A stretch of 64,000 nt of DNA from Candidatus Pelagibacter sp. HIMB1321. Lineage in GTDB: Bacteria > Pseudomonadota > Alphaproteobacteria > Pelagibacterales > Pelagibacteraceae. Positions 52,601-61,760 of the stretch are shown in pieces; position 1 is the first letter of the stretch, and each line of letters begins with the position of its first letter. Below the pieces are notes generated by a model, which had not been told where the DNA came from, did not search any database, and saw nothing but the letters and a program-made list of their open reading frames with translations. The stretch is taken from contig NZ_LT840186.1 in NCBI RefSeq assembly GCF_900177485.1, positions 682,001-746,000 on the forward strand, given 5' to 3'. Both the position numbers and the translations under genes were made by a program.

Positions 52601-55392
52601 CCCGTGATTGTTCCTCCTGATGTATTTTGCCAAACTCTATTATTAAACCACACAAAATCATTAGCAGAATATGTTGTTGTAGAACTCCAATCATCTGGTT
52701 TACCAGAATGAACCATAGTTAAAACACCTGTATAAGCGTTCCATCCTGGATAATCATCACTGGTATCGTGATCAACTGAAGATGAAGAAGTATCTCCTGT
52801 TATAGCTGAAGGATAATCTTCTGCATCAGTATCCAACTTTAAATAATCTTCAATAACATCTGGGTTTGTATCTGCATCAAGGTCTAATAAGTCTCCATCT
52901 GTATTTCCATCAATAGGAGCCACATATGTATCTGCTTCGATAGTTGCTCTTGCAACACAGAAATTACGATCACTAATATCAATCTCATCTGCATCATCAG
53001 TGTCACCATCTTGATTAATATCATGCTCCAAATTAAAATGATCAAATCCGCCATATTCAACAACATAACCAGTAATGCAATCTAGCCCACTACCATTACA
53101 ATTAGGGATTCTTCTTAAATCATTCCATCCACCATCTTGTCTTCCGCTATCACTCCTATTAAGTTCCATATCTGCATATGGTTCATTAACATTATTTGGT
53201 TCTTGATTGGCGCCTCCTGGTATCTGCCAGTTTTCAAAAGCTACTCTCATACCCATTAAAGGACCGGATTCTGACTGCATATTTGTTGCATTTGCTGTTG
53301 GATTTCTCCAATCTGAGTTTGATAACCAGACAAAATGCATATCATTTTGATCATCTAACCTTGATCCATAATACTCAGCTCTAGTTTCTCCTGCAGCTAC
53401 ATGGAAAGGTGTAATTCCTGAACAACCACTTTCTGTACTACTGTCACACAATACAGAGTCTTTAATAAACTCATTTTCAGCTGCACTTTCAATTGATACT
53501 AAATAACCACGCATACCGCCACAAGTAGATTGCTCTGCTCTTCTTTTTGCTTCCCACCAATCTATAGAGTCACCGTTGTAACCAAGGTCTGAGGTTACAT
53601 TTGGAGCAGTTGAAAAATATTTATAATAATGCCCATAACTATTATCATTTAAAGATGAAGTAAACTGAACACCATCACAATCACTGCCTAATACTTCGGA
53701 CCAATCATCTTCAATAAAATCTTCACTAGCTGATTTTCCATCATCCTTTTCAAGATAATATAATTTATCTTCAAACTCTGCACAGTCCCCTTCATCATAA
53801 GATGAAGCGGCACTGAAATCAGCAAAGCTAGTTGAGTTACTGCATTGTTCCATGGATCTTTTAAATACATAAAAGTTTGTGTTTGTATTATCTTTAGTTT
53901 GAATTTTAATATCTCCTGCTACGCCTTGTTGCGCAATATAATTGCTTAATGGTGTTTTTAATGGAGTACCTTCTTGTCCAGTTAAGTTGTCTAAATCCTC
54001 TGAAGTAAGTGCAATTTTACCATCTCCAACATCTCCTTTTTGAACAGGTGCTGAAACGATTAATTCTAAAGGAACAATTTGACCTTGAGGACCATTTCCA
54101 CACGACAAAATTTTATAATAAACAACATCTTCTCCCGGTGGAACATTAATCGCTGGTGCATCATCAGTCGTAGAGATTACTGGATATTTAACAATTTCTG
54201 TTTGCCATAAAGTTCCTTTATTACCTATTCCATAAATTGTTGCATCATTAGTTCTATTTGATCCTCTTGAGGTATTATAATCAACCGCAGTATTACCAGA
54301 ACCTTCATTAAATTTATAATAAGAGACAAGTCCTGGTTCAGAACCTGTCAGTCTTCTTCTGTTGTTATTTGCAATATCTGTTTCAGATCTTGAAATATTC
54401 CAAATTCTCATTTCAGAAATATTTCCTAGCCAAGGAACACTTTGAATTACAGGAGCACCAGACAGGTAACTGCTAGGTGAAAAACCATGTAGACCCTCAC
54501 CTATAGCAAGTGGCCAAACGTCCATTTCAGGTAATGTTTCTGGAGGATTTTCATAACCCGATTTACTTCTTTTTCCAATGTCTGCATTAAAAGTTCCCAC
54601 TAAAGATCCATTTTGATAAATCCTAACATTGCCAGTATCCGTACTATCAGGATCACCTCCATCCCAAACCCAAGCGATATGAACCCACTCATCTTTCACA
54701 GGGGTTCCAACATCACCTTGATTATCTAATCTTACTTCACCTAACCTTGGTGACCACTCATCGTTTAAAACTTTAAAGACTAAATCCCACTCTCTCCCCC
54801 ATTCAAATGCATGCATATTATATGTGGATGTGGTTTGCATATTTTTAATCCACATCTCAATCGTAAATTGTTCAGTTGGAAAATCTTTAAATTGTTCTAC
54901 TAATGCAAATGAACGGTCTGTGTAAGTGGTGTCGCGATCGCTATCTCCTGAAGAACCTTCTGCTGAAAAATATATTGATCGTACTATATCTGCATGTCTT
55001 TGAACATAGACTTCATATGACATGTCTTCAAATTTTTTGTCATCAGTTCCAAGATTGGCAAATATTCTTTTGGCATAATAAACATCTTCACTAGAATTTG
55101 TAAAACCATGTCTATTTAAACATTTGTTGTCTGAGTCTTCTACACTTAAAGTGTTTTGAATATCTACTAGAGAAAAACTATTTGAATTTAATTGATCTGA
55201 GATCCATTTTTGTCCCTCTTGAAGTCCTGTTTCAGCAGCAAGGTTAACTTGTTGCATCACAGAATTTCTTGAAACACTTTTTAAATCGTTATCATAATAA
55301 AAAAACATTGCTCCTGTCATAATTGATAAAGCAGACACAACAGCTATTACAAAAACAAGAACAAATCCTTTTTGTTTATTATGATTTTTCAT
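49687..55392 (-). CDS. Giant minor pilin with LamG, C-type-lectin-like and CBM5/12-like regions
   Basis: The 1901-residue protein begins NKQKG followed by FVLVFVIAVVSALSIM, a PilX/GspK-like prepilin start whose fifth mature residue is Phe, not Glu. A missing Glu5 is a property of GspK-type tip subunits. Then, in order: a LamG-like region (~135-395, TIEMWIKNM and VHIAWVWDGG); a CBM5/12-like stretch (~528-566); a C-type-lectin-like region (~585-785, GYLVSIESAAENEFI and QEPNN); and a clear CBM5/12-like motif (~899-925, DDWSSTTTYSANDFVWFNNR). A second lectin-like region (~1035-1464, WNGTGEPNNVAE and EYGG) is interrupted by a ~130-residue insertion. A third (~1575-1750, GYLANVTTS and RYGG) and a beta-rich end follow. 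It is likely a pilus-tip adhesin for glycans or chitin. Confidence 0.85.
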   Translation of the reverse strand: MKNHNKQKGFVLVFVIAVVSALSIMTGAMFFYYDNDLKSVSRNSVMQQVNLAAETGLQEGQKWISDQLNSNSFSLVDIQNTLSVEDSDNKCLNRHGFTNSSEDVYYAKRIFANLGTDDKKFEDMSYEVYVQRHADIVRSIYFSAEGSSGDSDRDTTYTDRSFALVEQFKDFPTEQFTIEMWIKNMQTTSTYNMHAFEWGREWDLVFKVLNDEWSPRLGEVRLDNQGDVGTPVKDEWVHIAWVWDGGDPDSTDTGNVRIYQNGSLVGTFNADIGKRSKSGYENPPETLPEMDVWPLAIGEGLHGFSPSSYLSGAPVIQSVPWLGNISEMRIWNISRSETDIANNNRRRLTGSEPGLVSYYKFNEGSGNTAVDYNTSRGSNRTNDATIYGIGNKGTLWQTEIVKYPVISTTDDAPAINVPPGEDVVYYKILSCGNGPQGQIVPLELIVSAPVQKGDVGDGKIALTSEDLDNLTGQEGTPLKTPLSNYIAQQGVAGDIKIQTKDNTNTNFYVFKRSMEQCSNSTSFADFSAASSYDEGDCAEFEDKLYYLEKDDGKSASEDFIEDDWSEVLGSDCDGVQFTSSLNDNSYGHYYKYFSTAPNVTSDLGYNGDSIDWWEAKRRAEQSTCGGMRGYLVSIESAAENEFIKDSVLCDSSTESGCSGITPFHVAAGETRAEYYGSRLDDQNDMHFVWLSNSDWRNPTANATNMQSESGPLMGMRVAFENWQIPGGANQEPNNVNEPYADMELNRSDSGRQDGGWNDLRRIPNCNGSGLDCITGYVVEYGGFDHFNLEHDINQDGDTDDADEIDISDRNFCVARATIEADTYVAPIDGNTDGDLLDLDADTNPDVIEDYLKLDTDAEDYPSAITGDTSSSSVDHDTSDDYPGWNAYTGVLTMVHSGKPDDWSSTTTYSANDFVWFNNRVWQNTSGGTITGGSSLDLTQTPTINNPHNWTMIEGNESDAPCADVDVWTQAFESIKYYNSKEVDAEDGENPFAYEGTDGTDGTEGESEETTTASLGERTILFSLGPLHVEEHRDGYNHFYEFYEFPARPAGTANASQNLYNNKNRRMNEAFSLSRQLDYFGKSGYLATITSESENDIITTKAVGNGWMGGLAMSDNANTTANLNKCGGFRQRSNRAQATADFQALRDFENIPFYRNGETYSANTRYIRNIVEKYQTTTAYTISSISKANPALITTSSAHGLTSDDIIKIADDSTANQMNVDGMTQLATGFYRVRVVSNTTFRLVDLDTRENINSTSWSDYTANSARMWRLEGYQNEYYRKGSTSLTASNANPQSQSGLTLFYKDPKIALSSNAAITGNNTKRYFTDSFTNVDDTVGSTECPVWRWMTGPEGMLWNGRGLAFAPTRTASGTPSANNGTWERGVTAGSNDPQGQQIGEVFVDGMPFRNWNGTGEPNNVAETEHGIHLLGTHFSDDAELTWNDLHNWSASYSNNFDYSIRGVVLEYGGMENDEDPNIRIAIKRVIKLYDRRVTKAIVRIKSGAETGDKLVAGTDELNAVSITASGNESSEVTLSGDATCKNYVDLIKSMYFEHNASADGTREIEVFLGDVQKPTGAEHYYQLKETQLSYNQANFQASYQNLCGIQGYLANVTTSADLDALEELGVTNDKQVWVNGTDECQGGIFRSGFWRYTSGPWQDKEFWRVRLNVPVGTNQEVIDNIENQASCNFSTTRSSQASVRVGPFESSNWISSHPAANTNDYLVFQQTNAASTTGILTRGGMASSDVEGFVTRYGGSVGDFTGADIEEEDNDINVLLGPIRAEISFFNDGSDNSIFISDEDTVKVDTSGDRALSTGWSKAADFVASSNTPMRITSPAGQVVTIQQWRDELQKVYYENIDTSDFTPGNRKIKIELVYGDTNLNQEIGTVKAIGSRNAVTVTPISWNNR

Positions 55393-55394
55393 AA

Positions 55395-58300
55395 TTATGA
55401 ATCACTCCATAATTGTTGTCGATCAATAAAGTTATGAGTATCTTTGCAACGATTTGATAACATTCCTATTATTACGTCTTCCCCATCAACAGTCACAGTT
55501 TGTTCAGATATTTTAACTGAAGGCTGTACATTTCTTTCAGGAAAATCAAAAGTAATAACTGCTTCATCTAAACTACTAGTAAAAGGTACTGTTTGTCGTC
55601 TAAATACTTTTTCTCCACCTTTCCCTTGAATGTAGCCTTCAATAGTCATCGCAGCTTTTGTTTTATAAATTTGAATATTTTCCATTGCTGTTTCTGAGCA
55701 ATCAACTCTATCAACGTAAACTTTTTCAGTAGTTGCTAATTGATTTCCTCTTAAATCAGTTGCAATGATTCTAACCGAAAAATACTTTTTATTACTTGGT
55801 AGATTTGCCCATCTGATATCTGAGTCATCATTGAGCACTAGATAAAACTTATCATCCTTTTGATCTATTCTAAATCTTGATCCATGATCAACATCACTGT
55901 CAGCATCCATTTCTGGCACTTCTCCTAAATTAAATCTGACAAAATCATGGGTATCAGGTTCTTGTGTGCTATTTGCAAAAATTTCTCCAATTACAAAATC
56001 TTTATCAACGTCCTCTGCCATATCAAAATCTGTGTTATTAGTGATAGCTGTTCCATCCTCTTCTTTAAAAGACACGCCGGTTGGGGTGGTGTTACCTATG
56101 TTAAATCCAATGTAGACTTTCTTAATATCTGATATTCGATCATTGTCTGTATCTTGAGTTTGAACTGCATAATAAAAAGAATCTTGATGAGGTTCACCGT
56201 CATCAAAACCTGTTGGTAACGTCTCGTATCTAAAAGATCCATCAGCAAAAACAAAAATTGTTCCACCCGCTTCTGTGGTAACGGATGCTCGAGCTCCACT
56301 GTAACTTGATTTGTTCATTGTATCATACATTTCACCGATATTAGGTAATTCAGTATTATTTGCCCAAACAGCTGTAGTTGCCCGCCAAGTTCCACTTAAT
56401 CTACAATTCATTGTTCTTGTTGATCCATCAACAGATTGTGTTTTTACGGTTCCAGTTTCTGCTAAATCGTTAGCAACACTTCCAATTTGAGCACAATTAT
56501 TGGTATCAGAGTTAGACTCTACTAAAACTTCTAGATGTTCTCCTTGAGGATCGTATGATTTACTCAAAAGTCCATAAATTCTATTTACGGTGTAATAATC
56601 TTCATCCATGTAATAATAAAGATTTTGAGCTTTAGGCATTGGTTTATTAGTTGCAGTTTTTGTTGGAACATATCTAGGCAGCCTTGCAATTTGAATATTA
56701 GAGTATCGATTATCTGGCTGAGAAAACGAAACTATGGCAACTGAGCCACGTTGAAATCTTTGAAACATTGTAGATTTTAATTCGTCTGTATCTTGTGATC
56801 TTTCAGGTAATGAAACCTCTGTACCAGAGGTATTTTCTGTAAAAGGAAAAGTTGAATTAGTGTGGTCGTTTAAAGTACCAGAGGTGTTAAACCTATAATC
56901 AAAAGCTGTAAAACGTTGGCTTAAACTATTTGCAACATGAGGTTTATTTTCAATATTTGCTCTAAATTTATTTGGATGATAGGTCAAAGTAACAGTATTT
57001 TTAACGCCAGTATTTTTTCCATTACCGCAGTTCCATTCGTGGGTTGCACCAGGGTTGTAGCTTATTCTTGAAAAAGAATTTCCTCTATTGCTACAGTTTC
57101 TTGTACCTGTAGTTGTGTCTCTTGTATCATCAAATCTTGCAAATAATCTGTCATAGCCCAAAGTATTATAATTCATAAATTGAGAAGAGCTTGGTGTAGA
57201 CCAGCCAGTTAAATGACTCATATTTGCATGAGATAGATACGAACCTTCTGTTCTTCCGCAATTTCTTGTATGTTCAAACTCATATCCTTTAAAATGATGA
57301 AGATGAATTGCAGATTGATTTCCTCTTGCTCCCCACCAAGACCATAAATACATATCATAAGTCATATCAGCAGCTTCACCCCACCATTCATTTTTTTCAG
57401 CATCGGTTAAGCCATCCCATTCAGTTCTGTCCACTCCGCTTAATGAATTTCTCAAATTTGTTGAACTAAAATCACTTGTGCCATCTAAATTTTCATAATC
57501 TATTCCTGCACAAGCTCTTATTTTTCCATCAGGCCATTTTTTTTGAACGACACTTGGTCTTTGATAGCCTGCTGCAAAACCAAGCATGTCATCATCCATC
57601 CAAGTTGACATTTGAGGGTTACAATCTGGAAAACCTCCAGAGCAAATCATTCCTTTTAAAACAAATGAGTCGTACTCTTCGTCAGAAACTAAAAATGTTG
57701 GTGAGGCTAAATTTTGCTGTATATAAAATGATCTACCATCATCTGTTAAATCATAATCAGGTCCACCAAACTGGCTTGCTGTTCCTCTACTCTCATAGTT
57801 TTGATCTCCATATGAAAAACCTTTAGGTTCCCAAGTATGCAAATTAACATCAGAAAACTGTGGGGCACTAAATTTCATTACTCTTACTGTATAATCTTTG
57901 TAAGCTTCATTTTGGTCGTCCCAGCCTTCACTATCACAATTGGTATCTAGATTTGCTTTAAGTCGAATATTAAAATCTTGATAGCCATCTGCATTAAAAG
58001 TGTAACTACTATCAGAATTATTCAAAGTGCCTGATAAAACTAAACTTCCATTCCACTCACCTGCATCAGCTGAGTTATTATTATTGTTATCATCATAACC
58101 TGAAGTGGCAGTTAAACCTGGCGGTATTGTTGTATCTGATGATACTGTCTCTAACTTCAATCTCATCTCATCGTGACTAACACTTGGTATTCCTGTAATG
58201 GCTGGAGGTTTTTCAGATGAAAATCTTATTTCTTCAAACGTTCTATTCAAATCAGATGTTCCAACTTTTTCCCCTTGATGAAGAATAATAATGTCATCAT

Positions 58301-59069
58301 CTGTTACAAAATTTGCTAGCTGAATATCTCTTGTTAAATTGTTGGCACACTGAACTTTCAAACTTCCAGTAAAAGGAATTACAGGGGTTCTGTTTTCATG
58401 TAAATCTTCCTCATTATAAACATAATATGTGGTTCCTCCAAAATTCAAGTTTCGCATGTAAGCTGAAGCAGAATAGGTCTCCGATACTTTTCCGTCCTTA
58501 GATTGTAGTTGGATTTCAAAATCGATATGTTTGCTTCGAAGTCTAATACCTAATGTATTGAAAAATTGAGCAACTGGCATCCAATCCAAATCAACTGTGG
58601 TTCCACTATCTGTTTCATCACAATTGTTAGTATTCCATACCTTTTTCTTTAAAACAGTTTTGTCTGTTAATGGCGAATAGGGAACTTGCAACTCATACTT
58701 AATTAATTTCCTTTGAATATTTCCATCATCATCCTCTGTGTCAAAACAAAAGGAAACTGCTTCTCCATACTCAGTGTCATCAGCTACCTCTGTGCCATCA
58801 TCATTTAATACTTTAACAGGCTCTTGAACTTCACCATCAGTACTATCAGGGTGTTTATAGCCTGCCATTTTACTGTCATGCTGCAAAACATGAAGGGCAA
58901 ATCTTGCTTCTTGTTTCATGTTGTTGTGATTAATTTGTCTAACAAACGTTCCCTGAAAATTACTGTAAATTGTATAAGTTGCACCCATAACAATTGTTGA
59001 AACAACAACCGCAACTAATGCTTCTGTTAATGATAATCCTTTTTGAGTTATAAATTTTTTTAAATTCAT
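55395..59069 (-). CDS. Giant PilW-like minor pilin with cadherin-like C-terminal regions
   Basis: The 1224-residue protein has leader MNLKKFITQKG then LSLTEALVAVVVSTIVMG with Glu5 (LSLTE), a PilW/GspJ-like start. Ordinary PilW is about 200-350 residues, so some 900 residues are added. Residues ~500-720 are Trp/His/Asn/Cys-rich with no family recognised. Near ~930-990 a cadherin/VCBS-like pattern occurs (IFVFADGSFRYETLPTGFDDG then DSFYYAVQT). At ~1010-1125 a second cadherin-like repeat ends VRIIATDLRGNQ. A Cys is conserved near the end (NRCKD). It is one base from the next gene and very close to the 1901-residue partner, so both are probably assembled in the same tip. Confidence 0.82.
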   Translation of the reverse strand: MNLKKFITQKGLSLTEALVAVVVSTIVMGATYTIYSNFQGTFVRQINHNNMKQEARFALHVLQHDSKMAGYKHPDSTDGEVQEPVKVLNDDGTEVADDTEYGEAVSFCFDTEDDDGNIQRKLIKYELQVPYSPLTDKTVLKKKVWNTNNCDETDSGTTVDLDWMPVAQFFNTLGIRLRSKHIDFEIQLQSKDGKVSETYSASAYMRNLNFGGTTYYVYNEEDLHENRTPVIPFTGSLKVQCANNLTRDIQLANFVTDDDIIILHQGEKVGTSDLNRTFEEIRFSSEKPPAITGIPSVSHDEMRLKLETVSSDTTIPPGLTATSGYDDNNNNNSADAGEWNGSLVLSGTLNNSDSSYTFNADGYQDFNIRLKANLDTNCDSEGWDDQNEAYKDYTVRVMKFSAPQFSDVNLHTWEPKGFSYGDQNYESRGTASQFGGPDYDLTDDGRSFYIQQNLASPTFLVSDEEYDSFVLKGMICSGGFPDCNPQMSTWMDDDMLGFAAGYQRPSVVQKKWPDGKIRACAGIDYENLDGTSDFSSTNLRNSLSGVDRTEWDGLTDAEKNEWWGEAADMTYDMYLWSWWGARGNQSAIHLHHFKGYEFEHTRNCGRTEGSYLSHANMSHLTGWSTPSSSQFMNYNTLGYDRLFARFDDTRDTTTGTRNCSNRGNSFSRISYNPGATHEWNCGNGKNTGVKNTVTLTYHPNKFRANIENKPHVANSLSQRFTAFDYRFNTSGTLNDHTNSTFPFTENTSGTEVSLPERSQDTDELKSTMFQRFQRGSVAIVSFSQPDNRYSNIQIARLPRYVPTKTATNKPMPKAQNLYYYMDEDYYTVNRIYGLLSKSYDPQGEHLEVLVESNSDTNNCAQIGSVANDLAETGTVKTQSVDGSTRTMNCRLSGTWRATTAVWANNTELPNIGEMYDTMNKSSYSGARASVTTEAGGTIFVFADGSFRYETLPTGFDDGEPHQDSFYYAVQTQDTDNDRISDIKKVYIGFNIGNTTPTGVSFKEEDGTAITNNTDFDMAEDVDKDFVIGEIFANSTQEPDTHDFVRFNLGEVPEMDADSDVDHGSRFRIDQKDDKFYLVLNDDSDIRWANLPSNKKYFSVRIIATDLRGNQLATTEKVYVDRVDCSETAMENIQIYKTKAAMTIEGYIQGKGGEKVFRRQTVPFTSSLDEAVITFDFPERNVQPSVKISEQTVTVDGEDVIIGMLSNRCKDTHNFIDRQQLWSDS

Positions 59070-59070
59070 A

Positions 59071-59886
59071 TTAAGTGCCTGCTAAGAATAATCTTCTAAA
59101 TTTTTCTTCAATCTTATCTTGTTTAATAATTATAGTGACTTGTTTTTTTTTAACTGTTTCATAAACATCTTCACCATCTACCTGATCAGTGACACCGTCG
59201 TTATCTTTATCTACTGGAACATCTTTCTCTATATCTTCAATTTCTAATAATCGTTTGTCTCCATCTCTTGCCGGACCTAGATGTTTTTTTAACAACGTTC
59301 CCCAATTATCTAAATCTGTTAAAACTTTTTGATTAGTAATACTAGCTTTATAGGTAGTGTCTTCAAATTTAGTCATATCTAAATCATCATATGGATCCAG
59401 ACTTCCTTCAGAATTTGAGATAAAAGTGATGGGTGCATTTAAAGTTGCATCCGATGCCATATTTTTATTTGGAGTGTCATCAGGCACGTCAGATCTTTCT
59501 AGAGATAATGTGGTATTATTATCACTATCAAAAGCTGTTGAAGCTGTTATTTCGTATCTACCTCCCACTCCTTCAATAATTATTTGATCACCATCGCCTG
59601 GCAATTGAGCTAGTCCTTTAACCTTTAAAGATGCACCAGCTGAAGTATCTTCGAATACTCTTGGATTTCCATATTGAGCTGCAACAGGATTATAAACAGC
59701 AGCAAGTTCTTCAAACATCAATTCAACTGCATAAGCTGCTTTGTCAAATTTTCTAAGATTAGCAAAGTCTCTTTCTTGATAAGATTGAAGTGTCATAAAC
59801 ACAGTAACCGCTAAACCTAGAACACCAGCAGCAGTCATTCCTTCAACCAAAGAAACCCCTTTTTGTAATCTATATTTCAAATTCAT
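59071..59886 (-). CDS. Minor prepilin (PilV/GspI-J type)
   Basis: The 271-residue prepilin has leader MNLKYRLQKG then VSLVEGMTAAGVLGLAVTVF with Glu5. The globular part contains an acidic calcium-type loop (DNDGVTDQVDGEDVYE). It overlaps the FimT-like gene by one base. In type IV pili such subunits help prime the tip complex. The exact class (PilV versus PilW) cannot be fixed. Confidence 0.82.
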   Translation of the reverse strand: MNLKYRLQKGVSLVEGMTAAGVLGLAVTVFMTLQSYQERDFANLRKFDKAAYAVELMFEELAAVYNPVAAQYGNPRVFEDTSAGASLKVKGLAQLPGDGDQIIIEGVGGRYEITASTAFDSDNNTTLSLERSDVPDDTPNKNMASDATLNAPITFISNSEGSLDPYDDLDMTKFEDTTYKASITNQKVLTDLDNWGTLLKKHLGPARDGDKRLLEIEDIEKDVPVDKDNDGVTDQVDGEDVYETVKKKQVTIIIKQDKIEEKFRRLFLAGT

Positions 59887-60461
59887 TACATTCTTGTTCC
59901 GTTATTAAAAAAGCCTGTTTGATAGGTATGCAAATATTCTTTTTTAGATCCTGCATTATCAGAAGATTGCATCTCGCCCCTTGCATTTTCAGGTGCAGAC
60001 CCATCAGGTAAAAAACAAAAAAAATTATTTGCAGCTGAAACTGCTGTGCAATTTCCTGTTGTTGAAGAACATCTTTTGATTGTCATATGCTGAAGTTTTT
60101 TTGTTAAACTTGCAATTTTTGTTCCTTTATCATCGGTACCATCAAAGTCTGAGCACTTTGTGGATGTCGATTTATGATACTCTACATTATATCTATTTAA
60201 TCCTTGAGCCTGCCAAACTTCTAGATCAGCTGTATTATTAGAAGTATCATTGATAATTCTTATTGTATAAGCGTTTCCATCTTCTAAAGAGAGTTGTCTG
60301 ACATAATTTATTTGACCTCGTATGGTTGCAAGATCATTTTCATAATTTTCTTGATCACCGAAGTTGTCTATTGCTGGAAAACCAACAGCACCAATAATAG
60401 CTACAATTGCTATAGTGGTCATCAATTCTAAAAGACTAAAGCCTTTTTCTTTATTTCTCAT
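59886..60461 (-). CDS. Minor prepilin, FimT/GspH type
   Basis: The 191-residue prepilin has a leader ending KEKG before FSLLELMTTIAIVAIIG with Glu5. GspH/FimT-type features are the short leader, the FPAIDNFGDQ stretch and a Cys-bearing C-terminal half (RCSSTTGNCTAVS). It is placed directly after PilC and before the other minor pilins, as in many pilus operons. Confidence 0.85.
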   Translation of the reverse strand: MRNKEKGFSLLELMTTIAIVAIIGAVGFPAIDNFGDQENYENDLATIRGQINYVRQLSLEDGNAYTIRIINDTSNNTADLEVWQAQGLNRYNVEYHKSTSTKCSDFDGTDDKGTKIASLTKKLQHMTIKRCSSTTGNCTAVSAANNFFCFLPDGSAPENARGEMQSSDNAGSKKEYLHTYQTGFFNNGTRM

Positions 60462-60467
60462 TGAAAC

Positions 60468-61757
60468 TTATCCTACTGCTTGACCAATACTGAAGATTGG
60501 CATGTATAAAGCTATCATAAGAACACCAATGATTGCTCCAATGATCACGATCATGAGTGGTTCTATAATTGAAGATAAAGCAGCAACCACACCATCAAAT
60601 TCTTCCTCATAATAATTTGCAATCGATTGAAACATTTCTTCCATATTACCTGTACGCTCACCAACAGCTGTCAATTGAGCAAGTGCAGGTGGAAATATAT
60701 GTTCTTCTTTTTGAAGTAAGGCCGATAAAGTTTGACCGGTTACAATCTGTTTACCAATTCTCTCCAATGCATATATAAAGACAAGGTTGGTTGTAACAGA
60801 CTTTGATATTTTAATTGTATCGATAATGCTTACACCAGCTCTGGTTAAATTGGCCATAATCATACACATTCTTGATACAGTGGCCTTTACAATTAAATCT
60901 CCAAACAATGGAAACTTTAAAAATCTTTTATGCATTACATGTCTGAAACCTTCAATATTTTTGTACATAAAATTATATAAAACTCTGATGATGATAATTG
61001 TCCCAACAATCTTCATAATGTTTGTTGGATTAGCTATAAATTGGCTAGCATTGACAATCACTAAAGTAGCTGCAGGAAGTTTCACGCCCATAGCGCCATA
61101 CATCTTCTCAAATACCGGCACCACTTTCCATAACATGAAAATTGTAATAACTGTTGCAACCGTTAAAAGCATTACCGGATAAAATAATGCACTTTTAATT
61201 CCTTGTCTTATTTTGGCATTTTTTTCTAATAGTTCTACAAGCTTAATTAAAAACTCATCTAATTTACCACTGGCCTCACCAGCTGAAATCATATTTAAAT
61301 AAATGTTATCAAAAATAGTTGGATGCTTTGCAAATGCATCTGTTAAATTCATACCTCCATTTAGATCTTTAACAATCGAATGAGCTGTCATTTTCATTTT
61401 CATATGTACTGTTTGATCCCTGATCATCATAATAGACTCTAAAATTGGCAAGCCAGCCTTGATCATGGTGGATACTTTTTTTGTAAATTGTAATAGTTCT
61501 TTTGGAGGGACTTTTGCCCAAGGGCCAAAATTCAAATAAATATTGCCTTTAGCAATTATAATTGGTGCATTACTTAATGGAATGTCATCTAAAGATGGTG
61601 GGCCTTTAGTTTCTGATTTACCATTCCCTTTTTTAATTGAAGTAACAATTATTTTCTTTTTTCTAAGTTCAACTGCAGCAGCTTGAGGATTAGAAGCAGA
61701 AATAATTCCCGTTATTTTTTTTCCTGCTTGAACACCTGCATATTGAAATGATGCCAT
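60468..61757 (-). CDS. pilC: Type IV pilus inner-membrane platform protein PilC
   Basis: The 429-residue protein is a full-length GspF/PilC member with two similar cytoplasmic domains. Each has a conserved core (LLQFTKKVSTMIKAGLPILES and the second copy FPLFGDLIVKATVSRMCMIMAN), with membrane helices at about 200-220, 250-270 and 400-425. It starts 4 bases after the PilB stop and ends 7 bases before the FimT-like gene. It anchors the pilus motor in the inner membrane. Confidence 0.93.
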   Translation of the reverse strand: MASFQYAGVQAGKKITGIISASNPQAAAVELRKKKIIVTSIKKGNGKSETKGPPSLDDIPLSNAPIIIAKGNIYLNFGPWAKVPPKELLQFTKKVSTMIKAGLPILESIMMIRDQTVHMKMKMTAHSIVKDLNGGMNLTDAFAKHPTIFDNIYLNMISAGEASGKLDEFLIKLVELLEKNAKIRQGIKSALFYPVMLLTVATVITIFMLWKVVPVFEKMYGAMGVKLPAATLVIVNASQFIANPTNIMKIVGTIIIIRVLYNFMYKNIEGFRHVMHKRFLKFPLFGDLIVKATVSRMCMIMANLTRAGVSIIDTIKISKSVTTNLVFIYALERIGKQIVTGQTLSALLQKEEHIFPPALAQLTAVGERTGNMEEMFQSIANYYEEEFDGVVAALSSIIEPLMIVIIGAIIGVLMIALYMPIFSIGQAVG

Positions 61758-61760
61758 AGA

